Assembly (NCBI GenBank): GCA_029006195.1
Contig: JAQXGH010000048.1
Span: 1-64,000 of the forward strand
DNA: 64,000 nt
Direction: 5' to 3'
DNA from: Bacillota bacterium
Lineage (GTDB): Bacteria > Bacillota > Clostridia > Peptostreptococcales > Anaerovoracaceae
The notes beneath the pieces were generated by a model. That model had not been told where the DNA came from, did no database searches, and was given only the letters and a program-made list of their open reading frames with translations. Positions 17,701 through 26,884 of this stretch are shown here, piece by piece (within the stretch, counting starts at the first letter, position 1; each line of letters begins with the position of its first letter). The translations under genes and the position numbers were made by a program.

Positions 17701-18280
17701 CGAAACTGTTAAGGAAAGATACGAATTCCTTTCAGGTGAACGTGCTGATATTCAAAGCGCTATGGATAACCTCACAGGCATTATCGGAGATATGGATAAG
17801 ACTATTAAAGCTAAGTTTAAGGAAAGCTTTGATAACATCGTAATCAACTTCGAAAACCAGTTTAAGAGACTATTTGCTGGAGGTCATGCTGAACTGAGAC
17901 TTTCAGATGCTAATAATCCTCTGGAATCAGATATCGATATCGTAGCTCAGCCTCCTGGCAAAAAGCTGCAGAATATCAACCTGCTTTCAGGTGGCGAAAA
18001 GACTCTGACAGCTATCGCTCTCATGTTCGCTGTACTGGAAGCCAAGCCAACTCCGTTCTGTATTCTGGACGAAGTTGAAGCGGCACTGGACGATGCCAAT
18101 ATCGATAGATTCATAAGCTGTCTCAGACAGTTTAACGGAATACAGTTCGCACTGGTAACTCACCAGAAGTCGACAATGGAACACTCAGATGTTCTTTACG
18201 GTGTAACAATGCCGGAAAAAGGTGTATCAAAAGTACTTTCATTGAGCCTGGAAGATAATCTCGATGAATATAGTGCATAA
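14729..18280 (+). CDS. smc: Chromosome segregation ATPase Smc
   Basis: The large subunit of the condensin-like complex that organizes and segregates the chromosome together with ScpA and ScpB (not in this window). The 1183-aa protein has Walker A GPNGSGKSN near residue 35, two long coiled coils rich in Glu, Lys and Ala, a hinge domain at about 515-670, the signature LLSGGEKTL near 1085 and Walker B CILDEVEAALDD. ATG 14729 is preceded by TTAGGAGA; the track start at 14711 is an upstream TTG without support. Classic rnc-smc-ftsY order. Confidence 0.97.
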   Translation: MLFKKIEMHGFKSFAEPVTIEFNEGITGIVGPNGSGKSNISDAIRWVLGEQSPKMLRGGKMEEVIFNGTSTRKSRGMAEVTLVIDNSDQTLPIDYKEVAITRRMFRSGESEYHINGNQCRLRDIRELIMDTGIGVDGYSIIGQGKISDIISNKTESRRLIFEEAAGIVAYKSKKAEAEKKLASTSANMERLQDVIGEIENRIEGLREDSVKATEYLGLRDRHKELEINIILKNVENLELKNEYTKDDIMELASKLENLADRKKEIDDKVAEGNSRNEALEKLSVEAREALIKAIDELNAAVNKSELDKERMAAIKKDEQRISEEIQDLNIKLESEKANKENFAVDKEQIDTDAKAAELALSEKVGDYNSLSDEMAQLAEEVDKNKEIMFKSSSLISSSEAEIGSLKLLQETLERRKTSLLDDKLKGEDTNRETLDELNVIKRERNNLADDVAERKSELDELRQRINEYTAEEKELVKQSEELRIGLGRTSARKKTIEEMESNYEGYNFAVKHVMKSGLGGIHGVVADLIDVPKGYETAIETALGAALQNIVCEDDESAKRAIRSLKENKAGRMTFLPLSSIRVGKSRTPDAPSEKGFVGFGPECVTFDDKYSEVIEYLLGRVVIVDTMDNAVRISKKLRGMRIVTLEGEIINAGGAITGGKYKNKTANILDRKAEINELADKIQTMEAEYNKVSGRLETVRAEGSKLTGEIGKGQDALRQAENELMIRDNEIRIAEGALLDIKTSGDKIEAELDSIAKEQEKSNQLIGSLRNKIETARKESAEAERNGEAILEEYESKKAVFDKIAEEITEARIAVTSCENRREHAEEMLKRIQDAVLEVETGIADRENQLTSIKAEMEVLTSGHSDVDEKLADKEAAKENAEVYLSDITNEKAALSAELSEIVKEKEEIDNTVTTLQNQKYELDLRQAKNETQLENYKEKLWEDFEVSYIQAMEFKSEEFNMATAVKENRVIKNRIKELGEVNVGAIKEYETVKERYEFLSGERADIQSAMDNLTGIIGDMDKTIKAKFKESFDNIVINFENQFKRLFAGGHAELRLSDANNPLESDIDIVAQPPGKKLQNINLLSGGEKTLTAIALMFAVLEAKPTPFCILDEVEAALDDANIDRFISCLRQFNGIQFALVTHQKSTMEHSDVLYGVTMPEKGVSKVLSLSLEDNLDEYSA

Positions 18281-18292
18281 CAGGAGAACAAA

Positions 18293-19183
18293 ATGATTGG
18301 AAAAAAGAAAGGCTTTTTCGGAAAGCTGGCAGAAAGAATCACAGATGCTGTACTTTTAAGACCAAGCATCGATGAAGAATTCTTTGAAGAACTTGAAGAA
18401 ATCCTCATTACTTCAGATATAGGAATGGAAACAACAGTTAAAATCGTTGATAGACTTAGAGATGAAGTACAGGAAAATTACCTTGTTAGCCCGGAGAAAA
18501 TCAAGGATAGACTGGCAATGATTATTGCAGATACTATCAATAAAGGTGAGCAGCAGGAACTCAGCAAAAACAGTCCGCTCATCATCCTTATGATCGGTAT
18601 CAATGGCGGCGGCAAGACTACAACCATAGGCAAGCTGGCTTATAAGCTCAAGAAAGAGGGCCGAACAGTTATGCTGGCTGCAGCTGACACATTCAGAGCG
18701 GCAGCGTCAGAGCAGCTTGGCATTTGGGGCGAACGCGTAGGCGTTAACGTTGTTAGACATGGTGAAGGTGCTGACCCTTCAGCCGTAATCTATGATGCTA
18801 TCCAGTCTGCAAAGGCTAAAAACATGGATGTTCTTATCTGCGATACAGCAGGTAGACTTCAGAACAAAAAGAATCTCATGGATGAACTTAACAAGATGAG
18901 TAAAGTTATCTCAAGAGAATGGCCTGGAGCAACAAGAGAAAATCTTCTCGTACTGGATGCAACTACTGGCAAAAATGCAGTTTCACAGGTTTCAGAATTT
19001 GGTGAAGCTGCTGATATAACAGGTATCGTTCTTACTAAGCTGGATGGAACAGCTAAGGGCGGTATCGTTCTCACTATCGCAGATGAATTCAACATGCCTG
19101 TTAAGTTCATTGGCGTAGGTGAAGGCATTGAAGATTTAATGGAATTTGATCCAGAATTCTTCGCAAAGGGAATTTTTGAATAA
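18293..19183 (+). CDS. ftsY: Signal recognition particle receptor FtsY
   Basis: The membrane-associated SRP GTPase that docks ribosome-Ffh complexes at the Sec translocon. At 296 aa it is the short NG form without the long acidic N-terminal domain of E. coli. The N domain is about 1-90; G motifs are GINGGGKTTT (about 102), DTFRAAA, DTAGR (about 185) and TKLDGTAKGG (about 249). CAGGAGA precedes the ATG. It follows smc after 12 bases. Confidence 0.97.
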   Translation: MIGKKKGFFGKLAERITDAVLLRPSIDEEFFEELEEILITSDIGMETTVKIVDRLRDEVQENYLVSPEKIKDRLAMIIADTINKGEQQELSKNSPLIILMIGINGGGKTTTIGKLAYKLKKEGRTVMLAAADTFRAAASEQLGIWGERVGVNVVRHGEGADPSAVIYDAIQSAKAKNMDVLICDTAGRLQNKKNLMDELNKMSKVISREWPGATRENLLVLDATTGKNAVSQVSEFGEAADITGIVLTKLDGTAKGGIVLTIADEFNMPVKFIGVGEGIEDLMEFDPEFFAKGIFE

Positions 19184-19201
19184 AAAGAAAAGGAAGTAAA
19201 A

Positions 19202-20530
19202 ATGAGTAAACCACTAGTAGCCGTAGTCGGCAGACCTAACGTTGGTAAATCAACATTTTTCAACAAGGTCGTTGGACAGAGAGTATCTATCGTAGAAGAT
19301 ACTCCAGGCGTAACAAGAGACAGAATATATGCAGAAGCTGAATGGTGTGGCGTTCATTTTGCACTGATCGATACAGGCGGTATTGAACCTGACACTAAGG
19401 ACGTAATCCTTTCACAGATGCGTGAACAGGCTCAGATGGCAATGGATATGGCAGATGTTATCCTGTTCATGGTAGATGGTAAGGAAGGCCTTACAGCTGC
19501 TGACCGTGAAGTAGGTGAAATGCTTTATAGAACAGGCAAGAAGGTAGTTCTGGCTGTAAACAAAGTAGATAAGCCTAACTTACCGGATGATTTCTACGAT
19601 TTTTATGAACTTGGACTTGGTGAACCTATCGCGATTTCATCAGTAAATATGCTGAACCTTGGAGACCTTCTCGATGCTATCATCGAAAGCTTCCCTGAAG
19701 GTGCAGGAACTGAAGAAGAAGATACGATTAAAATCGCTCTCATCGGTAAGCCAAACACAGGTAAATCATCACTTATCAACAGACTCCTTGGCGAAAACAG
19801 AGTAATCGTTTCTCCTATTGCAGGAACAACAAGAGATTCGATCGATACCCCGTTTGAACATAATGGAGACAAATACATCCTCATCGATACAGCAGGTATC
19901 AGAAGAAAGAGTAAGGTAAACGAAAACATCGAAAGATATAGCGTTCTCAGAGCTATAGCTTCAATCGAAAGATGCGACGTATGCCTTCTCATGATCGATG
20001 CTACAGAAGGTATCACAGAACAGGACAAGAAGATTGCCGGTATGGCTCACGAGGCTGGCAAGGGAATCGTAGTTGTTGTAAACAAGTGGGACCTTGTAGA
20101 AAAAGAAACAAATACAATGAACCAGTTCAAGAAGGAAATTGCCAGAGAACTGGGATTCATGTCATATGCACCATCAGTATTCATTTCAGCGCTGACAGGA
20201 CAGAGAGCTATTCAGGTTGTAGAAATGGCTAAGTACGTTTCAGAAAACAGAGCGATGAGAGTTCCAACTGGTCAGCTGAATACACTGATTACAGATGCGA
20301 CAATGATGAAGCAGCCACCATCAGATAAGGGTAAGAGACTGAAGATTTACTACGTATCACAGGTTGGCGTAAATCCTCCACTCTTCTCGTTCAAAATCAA
20401 CTCAAGACCTCTGATGCACTTCTCATACTCAAGATATCTTGAAAACAAAATCAGAGAAGCATACGGCTTTGTTGGAACATCAATCAAGTTCGTCTTCAGA
20501 GAAAAGGGAGAAAAGGACGACGAAATCTAA
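19202..20530 (+). CDS. der: Ribosome-associated GTPase Der (EngA)
   Basis: An essential double GTPase needed for 50S assembly. The 442-aa protein has two G domains in tandem, with G1 motifs GRPNVGKST (about 9) and GKPNTGKSS (about 183), DTGG and DTAG, NKVD and NKWD, followed by a C-terminal KH-like domain (about 350-435) that binds rRNA. AAAGGAAG lies upstream. der-plsY-gpsA is a conserved order in Firmicutes. Confidence 0.97.
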   Translation: MSKPLVAVVGRPNVGKSTFFNKVVGQRVSIVEDTPGVTRDRIYAEAEWCGVHFALIDTGGIEPDTKDVILSQMREQAQMAMDMADVILFMVDGKEGLTAADREVGEMLYRTGKKVVLAVNKVDKPNLPDDFYDFYELGLGEPIAISSVNMLNLGDLLDAIIESFPEGAGTEEEDTIKIALIGKPNTGKSSLINRLLGENRVIVSPIAGTTRDSIDTPFEHNGDKYILIDTAGIRRKSKVNENIERYSVLRAIASIERCDVCLLMIDATEGITEQDKKIAGMAHEAGKGIVVVVNKWDLVEKETNTMNQFKKEIARELGFMSYAPSVFISALTGQRAIQVVEMAKYVSENRAMRVPTGQLNTLITDATMMKQPPSDKGKRLKIYYVSQVGVNPPLFSFKINSRPLMHFSYSRYLENKIREAYGFVGTSIKFVFREKGEKDDEI

Positions 20531-20544
20531 GGGAGGCAGTAAAT

Positions 20545-21168
20545 ATGAGTTCAGTAGTTCTGGTTGTAGTTGCGGGAGTAATAGCATATTTTCTGGGAAA
20601 TATCTCACCTTCAACTATTATGGCGAGAGCAAACGGAATCGATATTAAAAAAGAAGGAAGCGGTAACGCAGGTACAACAAATGCACTGCGAGTTATGGGT
20701 AAAAAAGCAGGCGCAATCACATTGGTTGTTGACATATGCAAAGGCGTTGCAGCGGTACTTTTAGGTACACTGATTGCAGGTCAGCTTGGCTCAGTAACGA
20801 GCTGCCTTTGCGTATTCATTGGTCATGTATGGCCGCTTATATACAAGTTCAAAGGTGGCAAGGGAGTAGCTACAGGCTTCGGTGCAATGCTGGCAATCGA
20901 CCCGCTTATGGCAGTGATTATCCTAGCTGTTGTTGTTGTGATAGTTTTGACCACGAAGAGAATGTCAGCAGGATCAATTGTTGGAGGAATCATGTTCCCG
21001 ATTCTGTCACATTTTATGGCACCACAGTTTTTCTGGGTAGCACTTCTGATGGCTATAATTCTGGTTGTAAAGCATAGTGCTAATATCAATAGATTAATCC
21101 ACGGAGAAGAACCACCAATGAGCATTTTTGTTAAGACGGATAAAGATGCTGGAAAGGAAGGCAAATAA
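20545..21168 (+). CDS. plsY: Acyl-phosphate:glycerol-3-phosphate acyltransferase PlsY
   Basis: A membrane enzyme that moves the acyl group from acyl phosphate (made by PlsX) to glycerol-3-phosphate (made by GpsA). The 207-aa protein has about five hydrophobic helices and the three PlsY motifs: GNISPSTIMAR, KEGSGNAGTTNALR and KFKGGKGVATGFG. GGGAGG precedes the start. The stop overlaps the gpsA ATG by one base. Confidence 0.96.
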   Translation: MSSVVLVVVAGVIAYFLGNISPSTIMARANGIDIKKEGSGNAGTTNALRVMGKKAGAITLVVDICKGVAAVLLGTLIAGQLGSVTSCLCVFIGHVWPLIYKFKGGKGVATGFGAMLAIDPLMAVIILAVVVVIVLTTKRMSAGSIVGGIMFPILSHFMAPQFFWVALLMAIILVVKHSANINRLIHGEEPPMSIFVKTDKDAGKEGK

Positions 21169-22193
21169 TGAATATAGGCGTAATAGGAGCAGGTAGTTGG
21201 GGTACAGCTTTAGCAACAGTAGTTGCTGATAAAGGCAATATTGTTAAAATCTTTGACGTAGATGCTGATCATCTTAAGAGAATGGAAGAAAAAAGAGAAA
21301 ATATTGATTATCTCCCAGGTGTAGCTTTAAGTGATAATATTGTGATCGTTTACACTACTGAAGAAGCAATTCAGGATGCAGATGTAGTTCTGTTCTCTGC
21401 ACCAGCACAGCACTTCAGAAGCGCTCTTAAAAATGCGCTTCCTAATATCAAAAAAGATGCTTATATCATCAACGTAGCTAAGGGTATCGAAAAGGGTACT
21501 CACAAGAGAATGTCAGAAATAGCTTCTGAAGCCTTTGCAGAAGATGGATTCGATAGAATGGACAGATATGTAGTTCTCTCAGGCCCTTCACATGCAGAAG
21601 AAGTTGGCAGAAAGCTGCCTACAACTGTAGCTACTGCATCACAGAATGAAGAATCTGCTAAGGTTATTCAGGACCTCTTTATGACAGATCGTTTCAGAGT
21701 ATATACAACTACTGATGTTGTGGGTGTTGAACTGGGAGGCGCACTTAAGAATATCATCGCACTTGGTGCCGGAATATCAGACGGCATGGGATTTGGTGAT
21801 AATGCAAAAGCTGCACTCATAACTAGAGGACTTATGGAAATTACAAGACTGGGCCTTAAGATCGGTGCCAAAGCAGAAACTTTCGCTGGTCTTACTGGAA
21901 CAGGCGACCTTATCGTAACTTGTACTAGTATGCATTCAAGAAACCGCAGATGCGGTATCCTGATGGGCGAAGGAATGAGCCCTGAAGATGCTGTTAAGGA
22001 AGTTGGAATGGTAGTAGAAGGCATGTTTACTGCTGAAGCTGCTTACGAGCTTGCTAAAATAGCTGGAGTTGAAATGCCTATTACAGATGCAATTTATAAA
22101 GTAACAACAGGAGAAATGAAGGCAACAGAGGCGCTGATCAGCCTTATGGGAAGAGAAAAGCGTCAGGAACAGGATTACCCTTCAGATAATTAG
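21168..22193 (+). CDS. gpsA: Glycerol-3-phosphate dehydrogenase (NAD(P)+)
   Basis: Reduces dihydroxyacetone phosphate to glycerol-3-phosphate for phospholipids and teichoic acids. The 341-aa protein starts with the dinucleotide site GAGSWGTALA, has the AKGIEKGT block, the catalytic-lysine region LGGALKNIIALGAGISDG, and GLTGTGDLIVTC. One-base overlap with plsY couples the two enzymes that meet at glycerol-3-phosphate. Confidence 0.97.
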   Translation: MNIGVIGAGSWGTALATVVADKGNIVKIFDVDADHLKRMEEKRENIDYLPGVALSDNIVIVYTTEEAIQDADVVLFSAPAQHFRSALKNALPNIKKDAYIINVAKGIEKGTHKRMSEIASEAFAEDGFDRMDRYVVLSGPSHAEEVGRKLPTTVATASQNEESAKVIQDLFMTDRFRVYTTTDVVGVELGGALKNIIALGAGISDGMGFGDNAKAALITRGLMEITRLGLKIGAKAETFAGLTGTGDLIVTCTSMHSRNRRCGILMGEGMSPEDAVKEVGMVVEGMFTAEAAYELAKIAGVEMPITDAIYKVTTGEMKATEALISLMGREKRQEQDYPSDN

Positions 22194-22195
22194 TA

Positions 22196-23572
22196 ATGTC
22201 AGGAAATAAAACCTATAACATAATAACTTTCGGATGCCAGATGAATGAACATGATTCTGAAACGATTTCAGGAATGCTTCAGCAGAGAGGCTATATTGAA
22301 GCACCTGAAAAAAACGAATCTGATATCACAATCATTAACACTTGCAGCATTAGAGAGAATGCTGATAAGCGATTCTTTGGCACTCTGGGACAACTTAAGA
22401 AGATAAAAGAAAAAAATCCGGAATATGTAACATGTGTTTGCGGATGTATGATGCAGCAGGATCATATTGTTCAGGAGTTAAAGCAGAAATACCCTTGGGT
22501 AGATATTATTTTCGGAACACATAACATCTGCGAATTCCCTGATATGCTTGAAGAAGTTTACGAAAGAAGAAGTAAAGCTACTAAGAGAACAAAGAACAGA
22601 GATCTCAGAATCCACAGAGTATATGAGGATACTGACAAAATCGCAGAAGGGCTTCCTGCTAAGAGACTTTATAAGCATAAGAGCTTCGTAAATATCATGT
22701 TTGGATGTAACAATTTCTGCACTTACTGCATAGTTCCTTATACTAGAGGACGCGAGAAGAGCAGAAAACCAGAAGATATTATCAGCGAAATCAAGGCTTT
22801 AGTTTCAGATGGAGTTAAGGAAGTTACCCTTCTGGGCCAGAACGTAAATTCATACAGCGGCGTTGGCGCAGATGGCAAGCAGTGGGACTTCACTGATCTT
22901 ATATATGCACTCAATGATATAGATGGCCTTGAGCGTATAAGATTCATGACATCTCACCCTAAGGATCTTTCTGATAAGCTCATTAAAGCCTTTAGGGAAT
23001 GTGATAAACTCTGCAACTACATTCACCTGCCGGTACAGGCTGGAAGCAGCCGGGTGCTGAAGAGAATGAACAGAAGATACACTAGAGAAAAGTATCTGGA
23101 TCTAGTAAGAAAACTTCGCCAGGCGGTACCAGGTATCGCTATAAGTACAGATATCATCGTTGGCTTCCCTGGGGAAACCGAAGAAGATTTCGAAGAAACA
23201 TTAACTCTTGCTAAGGAAGTACAATACGATTCAGCTTTTACATTCCTTTACTCAATACGAAAGGGAACACCTGCAGCTGAATATGAAGACCAGATTCCTG
23301 AACTTGTAAAGCATGAGAGATTTAATAGACTCCTTGACATAATGAATAACGGTAGTGCGATGAAGAATGCAGCTTATGTCGGAAGAGTCGAGAAGGTACT
23401 TGTTGATGGTCTCAGCAAAAAGGACGATAAGATTTATTCTGGAAGAACAGAAGGCTTTAAGCTTGTTGATTTCACAGCGGATGAAAACGCTGGAGAAGAA
23501 CTGATCGGACAGATAGTTGAAGTTGAGATCACTGATTCTAATACATTTAGCTTAAGAGGAAGACTGAAATAA
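22196..23572 (+). CDS. miaB: tRNA-2-methylthio-N6-dimethylallyladenosine synthase MiaB
   Basis: A radical SAM methylthiotransferase that adds the ms2 group to i6A37 in tRNAs reading UNN codons. The 458-aa protein has the N-terminal UPF0004 domain with three cluster cysteines (FGCQMNEHDSE, NTCSIRENAD, CVCGCM), the radical SAM motif GCNNFCTYC (about 170), and a C-terminal TRAM domain. The ATG lies two bases after the gpsA stop with no clear Shine-Dalgarno, so translation probably depends on ribosomes finishing gpsA. In many Firmicutes mutS follows; here an MFS gene does. Confidence 0.96.
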   Translation: MSGNKTYNIITFGCQMNEHDSETISGMLQQRGYIEAPEKNESDITIINTCSIRENADKRFFGTLGQLKKIKEKNPEYVTCVCGCMMQQDHIVQELKQKYPWVDIIFGTHNICEFPDMLEEVYERRSKATKRTKNRDLRIHRVYEDTDKIAEGLPAKRLYKHKSFVNIMFGCNNFCTYCIVPYTRGREKSRKPEDIISEIKALVSDGVKEVTLLGQNVNSYSGVGADGKQWDFTDLIYALNDIDGLERIRFMTSHPKDLSDKLIKAFRECDKLCNYIHLPVQAGSSRVLKRMNRRYTREKYLDLVRKLRQAVPGIAISTDIIVGFPGETEEDFEETLTLAKEVQYDSAFTFLYSIRKGTPAAEYEDQIPELVKHERFNRLLDIMNNGSAMKNAAYVGRVEKVLVDGLSKKDDKIYSGRTEGFKLVDFTADENAGEELIGQIVEVEITDSNTFSLRGRLK

Positions 23573-23573
23573 A

Positions 23574-24938
23574 ATGAATAAGTTAAGAGCAGTAGCACTT
23601 ACAGTTGTAATGATTACATCATTCACAATGTCAATGACAGGCTCTGCAATGAATTTATCGGTGCCGGGAATAAGCGCTGAATTCAATGCACAGGCAGAAA
23701 CAGTTGGATGGATGATAACAGGATATATGTTAACGGTTGCTGCACTTAGTGTTCCGTTCGGAAGATGGGCGGATATAACATGCAGAAAGACGGTTCTTGT
23801 TACAGGAATCGTCATCTTCGTTTTTGGATGTTTCGGAGCTGTAATGGCTTCCTCAATGCCGATGCTCCTGGTAATGCGAATTATACAGGGCATAGGCGGT
23901 GCGATGGTTTTGAGCACGAACACTCCTATTTTACTAAGTGCGTATCCGCCTAACATGAAGGGCAAGGCTTTAGGCCTTTCCATAGGGTCAGTATATGTGG
24001 GCCTTTCACTGGGGCCGGTAATCGGAGGAATACTTACTCATAACATTGGATGGAGATCCATTTTCATATTCGCAGGTGGTATTTCTATAATAGCACTTGT
24101 GACTGCCGTTTTCGGCCTTCCTAAGGTTGATTCGGAAGGCAAAGGCCGCAAGATGGATTATGCAGGCAGCTGCCTATTTGCTATTTTTATAGTGATGTTT
24201 ATGCTGGGTCTTTCTAAGATAGAGGGTGGTCTGGTTCCGATTATCATTGCGGTAATTGGATTTGCCATCGGTGTAACCTTTGTATTATTCGAAACAAAGC
24301 AAAAAGATCCTGTACTTAATGTTTCACTGTTTAGAAGTAACATAGGATACACGCTAAGCAATGTGGCAGCACTTATGAATTACGCAGCAACATTTGCCAT
24401 CAGTTATTTAACATCCATATATCTGCAGGTGGTTTTGGGATACAGTTCTCAGTCTGCTGGATTTATCCTGATTTGCCAGCCTTTGATCATGGCTTTATTA
24501 ACACCTAAAATGGGCAAACTGTCGGATAAATATTCGCCATTTAAAATGTCATCGATAGGTATGGGGCTTTGTGCCATCGGGGCGGCGTTCTATATCTTTA
24601 TGGGCGAGGAAACAAGCGTTGCTTATATTGCTTTCGCTCTTGCCATTACGGGATTAGGTTTTGCATTCTTCTCATCACCTAATACCAATGCGGTAATGTC
24701 ATGCGTGGAAAAAAAGGACTACGGCGTTGCAACATCAGTATTAAATACTATGAGAACCGTCGGACAGACAAGCAGTATGGTTATTGTTACGATTATAGTA
24801 ACGTTCCTTATGCCGGGTGCAGTTCTTACAGATGTCCAGCCTGAAACGCTTGTTAAAGTTATAAATATATCGTTCACTATTTTCACTTTAATGTGTTTTT
24901 CGGGTGTGTTTATTTCGTTAAAAAGAAAGAGGGAATAA
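23574..24938 (+). CDS. MFS exporter, DHA2 (EmrB/QacA)-like drug:proton antiporter family
   Basis: A 454-aa integral membrane protein with 12-14 predicted hydrophobic helices. Motif A of the major facilitator superfamily appears as GRWADITCRKT in the first cytoplasmic loop, and the export-type motif C as GLSLGPVIGG in helix 5; both point to a proton-coupled exporter of small molecules, perhaps drugs. The substrate cannot be told from sequence. It starts one base after miaB, with AGAGGA inside the end of miaB as likely Shine-Dalgarno, so it is probably the last gene of the operon. No terminator was seen after it. Confidence 0.87.
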   Translation: MNKLRAVALTVVMITSFTMSMTGSAMNLSVPGISAEFNAQAETVGWMITGYMLTVAALSVPFGRWADITCRKTVLVTGIVIFVFGCFGAVMASSMPMLLVMRIIQGIGGAMVLSTNTPILLSAYPPNMKGKALGLSIGSVYVGLSLGPVIGGILTHNIGWRSIFIFAGGISIIALVTAVFGLPKVDSEGKGRKMDYAGSCLFAIFIVMFMLGLSKIEGGLVPIIIAVIGFAIGVTFVLFETKQKDPVLNVSLFRSNIGYTLSNVAALMNYAATFAISYLTSIYLQVVLGYSSQSAGFILICQPLIMALLTPKMGKLSDKYSPFKMSSIGMGLCAIGAAFYIFMGEETSVAYIAFALAITGLGFAFFSSPNTNAVMSCVEKKDYGVATSVLNTMRTVGQTSSMVIVTIIVTFLMPGAVLTDVQPETLVKVINISFTIFTLMCFSGVFISLKRKRE

Positions 24939-24952
24939 TCGGTTTTCAGCCA

Positions 24953-25023
24953 TATGCATACATGCATAATTGATATATGTTTATGTGCTCGATTTTTGTC
25001 GATTTGTAGTATAATAACGACAA
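24953..25023 (+). promoter_or_regulatory. Putative control region of the beta-CASP gene
   Basis: Two structures lie between the MFS gene and the next gene. TATGCAT-AC-ATGCATA (24953-24968) is a perfect 7-bp inverted repeat without a T-run. TTGTCG (24996-25001) and CGACAA (25018-25023) form a second inverted repeat that brackets a -10-like TATAAT (25010-25015). A good -35 hexamer is not seen. The repeats look like protein-binding sites, but this is inference. Confidence 0.45.
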
Positions 25024-25066
25024 GAAAAGCTGTTTATTTCTTAACAAGTTCTAAGGAGGATGAGTT

Positions 25067-26791
25067 ATGAAAATACAATTTTGTGGAGCTACAACTGGCG
25101 TGACAGGTTCATGTCACTTGATTTCAACTGAGAATCACAAAATACTCCTCGATTGCGGACAGTTTCAGGGCGGTAGAGCTCAGGAAGAAATGAATGCAGA
25201 GGAATTTCCTTTTAATCCTGCAGAGATTGAATACATGGTACTCAGCCATGCGCATATCGATCATTGCGGTAGAATTCCACTTCTCGTTAAGAGAGGTTTT
25301 AAGGGCGATATCTACTGTACAGACGCAACTGCAGACTTGCTAGAAATTATGCTTAAAGACAGCGGCCATATCCATGAGAAAGAAGCTGAATGGCAGAACA
25401 GAAAGAATGAGAGAGCAGGCAGACCATTCGTTGAACCTCTCTATACAGAGAAGGATGCAGAAGCTGCCCTTAAGTTCATCAAGCCGGTTCTTTACGATCA
25501 GCTTATCGAACTGAACGATGAGATGAGAATCGTATTTAACGATGCGGGACATATTCTCGGTTCAGCTATCACAGAACTGTGGGTAACAGAGGGTGAAAAT
25601 GTTTCTAAGATAGTTTTCTCAGGAGATTTGGGTGTTATGGATAGACCAATACTCAGAAATCCTACAATAATCAAGAAGGCTGATTATGTAATCATGGAAA
25701 CTACTTACGGCAACAGACTTCATCCGGAGAACTCACTGGATGTTGCAGAGCTGTTTAATATTATCAAAGAAACTGCGCAGCGTGGAGGCAATACTGTTAT
25801 TCCTTCATTTGCAGTCGGCAGAACACAGGAACTCATCTATGAGCTCAATAAGGTCTATGATGGTGAAGGCGAACTGCACGATGCGCTTAAGGATGTTAAG
25901 GTTTACATCGATAGCCCTATGGCATCAAATGCGACAATCGTATTTAAAAGAAATGCTCAGGTATTCGATGAAGAAACTAAGGAATACATCGCTAAAGGTG
26001 ATAATCCGCTTGAATTCAAGAACCTTAAGTTCACTAGAACAAGCGAAGAATCACAGTGGATTAATATAAATAAGGAACCTAAGGTTATCATTTCAGCAAG
26101 CGGTATGTGTGAAGCTGGAAGAATCAGACACCATTTGAAGCATAACCTTTGGGATGAGAAATCAAGCGTTATCTTTGTAGGTTATCAGGCAGAAAGTACT
26201 TTAGGCAGACTCCTTGTTGAGGGTGCTAAAGAAGTAACTCTGTTTGGTGAAACAGTAACTGTTAACGCACAGATACATAACCTGGAAGGATTCTCAGGCC
26301 ATGCTGATAAGAATGGACTTATGGACTGGCTTAGAGGCTTCGAGAAGGAACCTAAGAAAATATTCCTGGTTCACGGCGAGCCACAGGCTAAGATGGACTT
26401 CGCGGCATCTGTGGAGGCTGAACTCGGATATAAACCAATTCCTATCGTTGTAAATTCAGAGTATGAGCTTGAAAGCGGTACTGAAGAAGTTGTAAGCATG
26501 CAGCAGGCGATGGAAGCTGAGGTTGATGAGAAGAAGATCAATGACACAAGAATGGAACTCTACGATGTTAGAAGACGTCTTGAAGATATAATATATAATG
26601 CTAATCTGTCATTTGATAAGGATACTTCACCGGAAAAACTGGCTAGAATCAAGAACATCATTCAGGAACTCGAGAAATCAGCTATCAATTTAGGCGAAAC
26701 TATTGCTGAATCTGATGAAAACAGCGAAAATATAGAAATTTCAACATCAGATATGAATAAAATAAAGGCAAGCAGAGTTAGAAAAGTCTAA
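25067..26791 (+). CDS. Metallo-beta-lactamase fold, beta-CASP RNA-processing nuclease-like protein
   Basis: A 574-aa member of the CPSF73-like group. The metal-binding motif SHAHIDHCG is near residue 65, followed by GHILGS (third ligand), SGDLG, ETTYGNR, the beta-CASP insert with PSFAVGRTQELIYEL and IDSPMA, then ASGMCEAGR and FSGHAD near the end of the nuclease core. A Lys/Glu-rich, probably helical C-terminal extension of about 90 residues (from about 485) is not part of the usual domain. Relatives in bacteria are RNases or of unknown target; this is not RNase J, which is differently organized. A strong AAGGAGGATG precedes the ATG, and it is transcribed alone from its own promoter region. 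Confidence 0.88.
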   Translation: MKIQFCGATTGVTGSCHLISTENHKILLDCGQFQGGRAQEEMNAEEFPFNPAEIEYMVLSHAHIDHCGRIPLLVKRGFKGDIYCTDATADLLEIMLKDSGHIHEKEAEWQNRKNERAGRPFVEPLYTEKDAEAALKFIKPVLYDQLIELNDEMRIVFNDAGHILGSAITELWVTEGENVSKIVFSGDLGVMDRPILRNPTIIKKADYVIMETTYGNRLHPENSLDVAELFNIIKETAQRGGNTVIPSFAVGRTQELIYELNKVYDGEGELHDALKDVKVYIDSPMASNATIVFKRNAQVFDEETKEYIAKGDNPLEFKNLKFTRTSEESQWININKEPKVIISASGMCEAGRIRHHLKHNLWDEKSSVIFVGYQAESTLGRLLVEGAKEVTLFGETVTVNAQIHNLEGFSGHADKNGLMDWLRGFEKEPKKIFLVHGEPQAKMDFAASVEAELGYKPIPIVVNSEYELESGTEEVVSMQQAMEAEVDEKKINDTRMELYDVRRRLEDIIYNANLSFDKDTSPEKLARIKNIIQELEKSAINLGETIAESDENSENIEISTSDMNKIKASRVRKV

Positions 26792-26814
26792 ATTATTAAA
26801 AATGAGAAAAAATG

Positions 26815-26842
26815 TTCAAAATCAATAATTCTATGGTAAAAT
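26815..26842 (+). promoter_or_regulatory. Likely sigma-A promoter of the sigma-54 activator gene
   Basis: TTCAAA (26815-26820), a 16-bp spacer and TAAAAT (26837-26842), with an overlapping TATAAT at 26842-26847. It lies 40 bases upstream of the ATG. The match is moderate. Confidence 0.5.
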
Positions 26843-26884
26843 ATAATTAATAAAGCTGTTTTCAGAATTGTTGAGGATTAAAGA

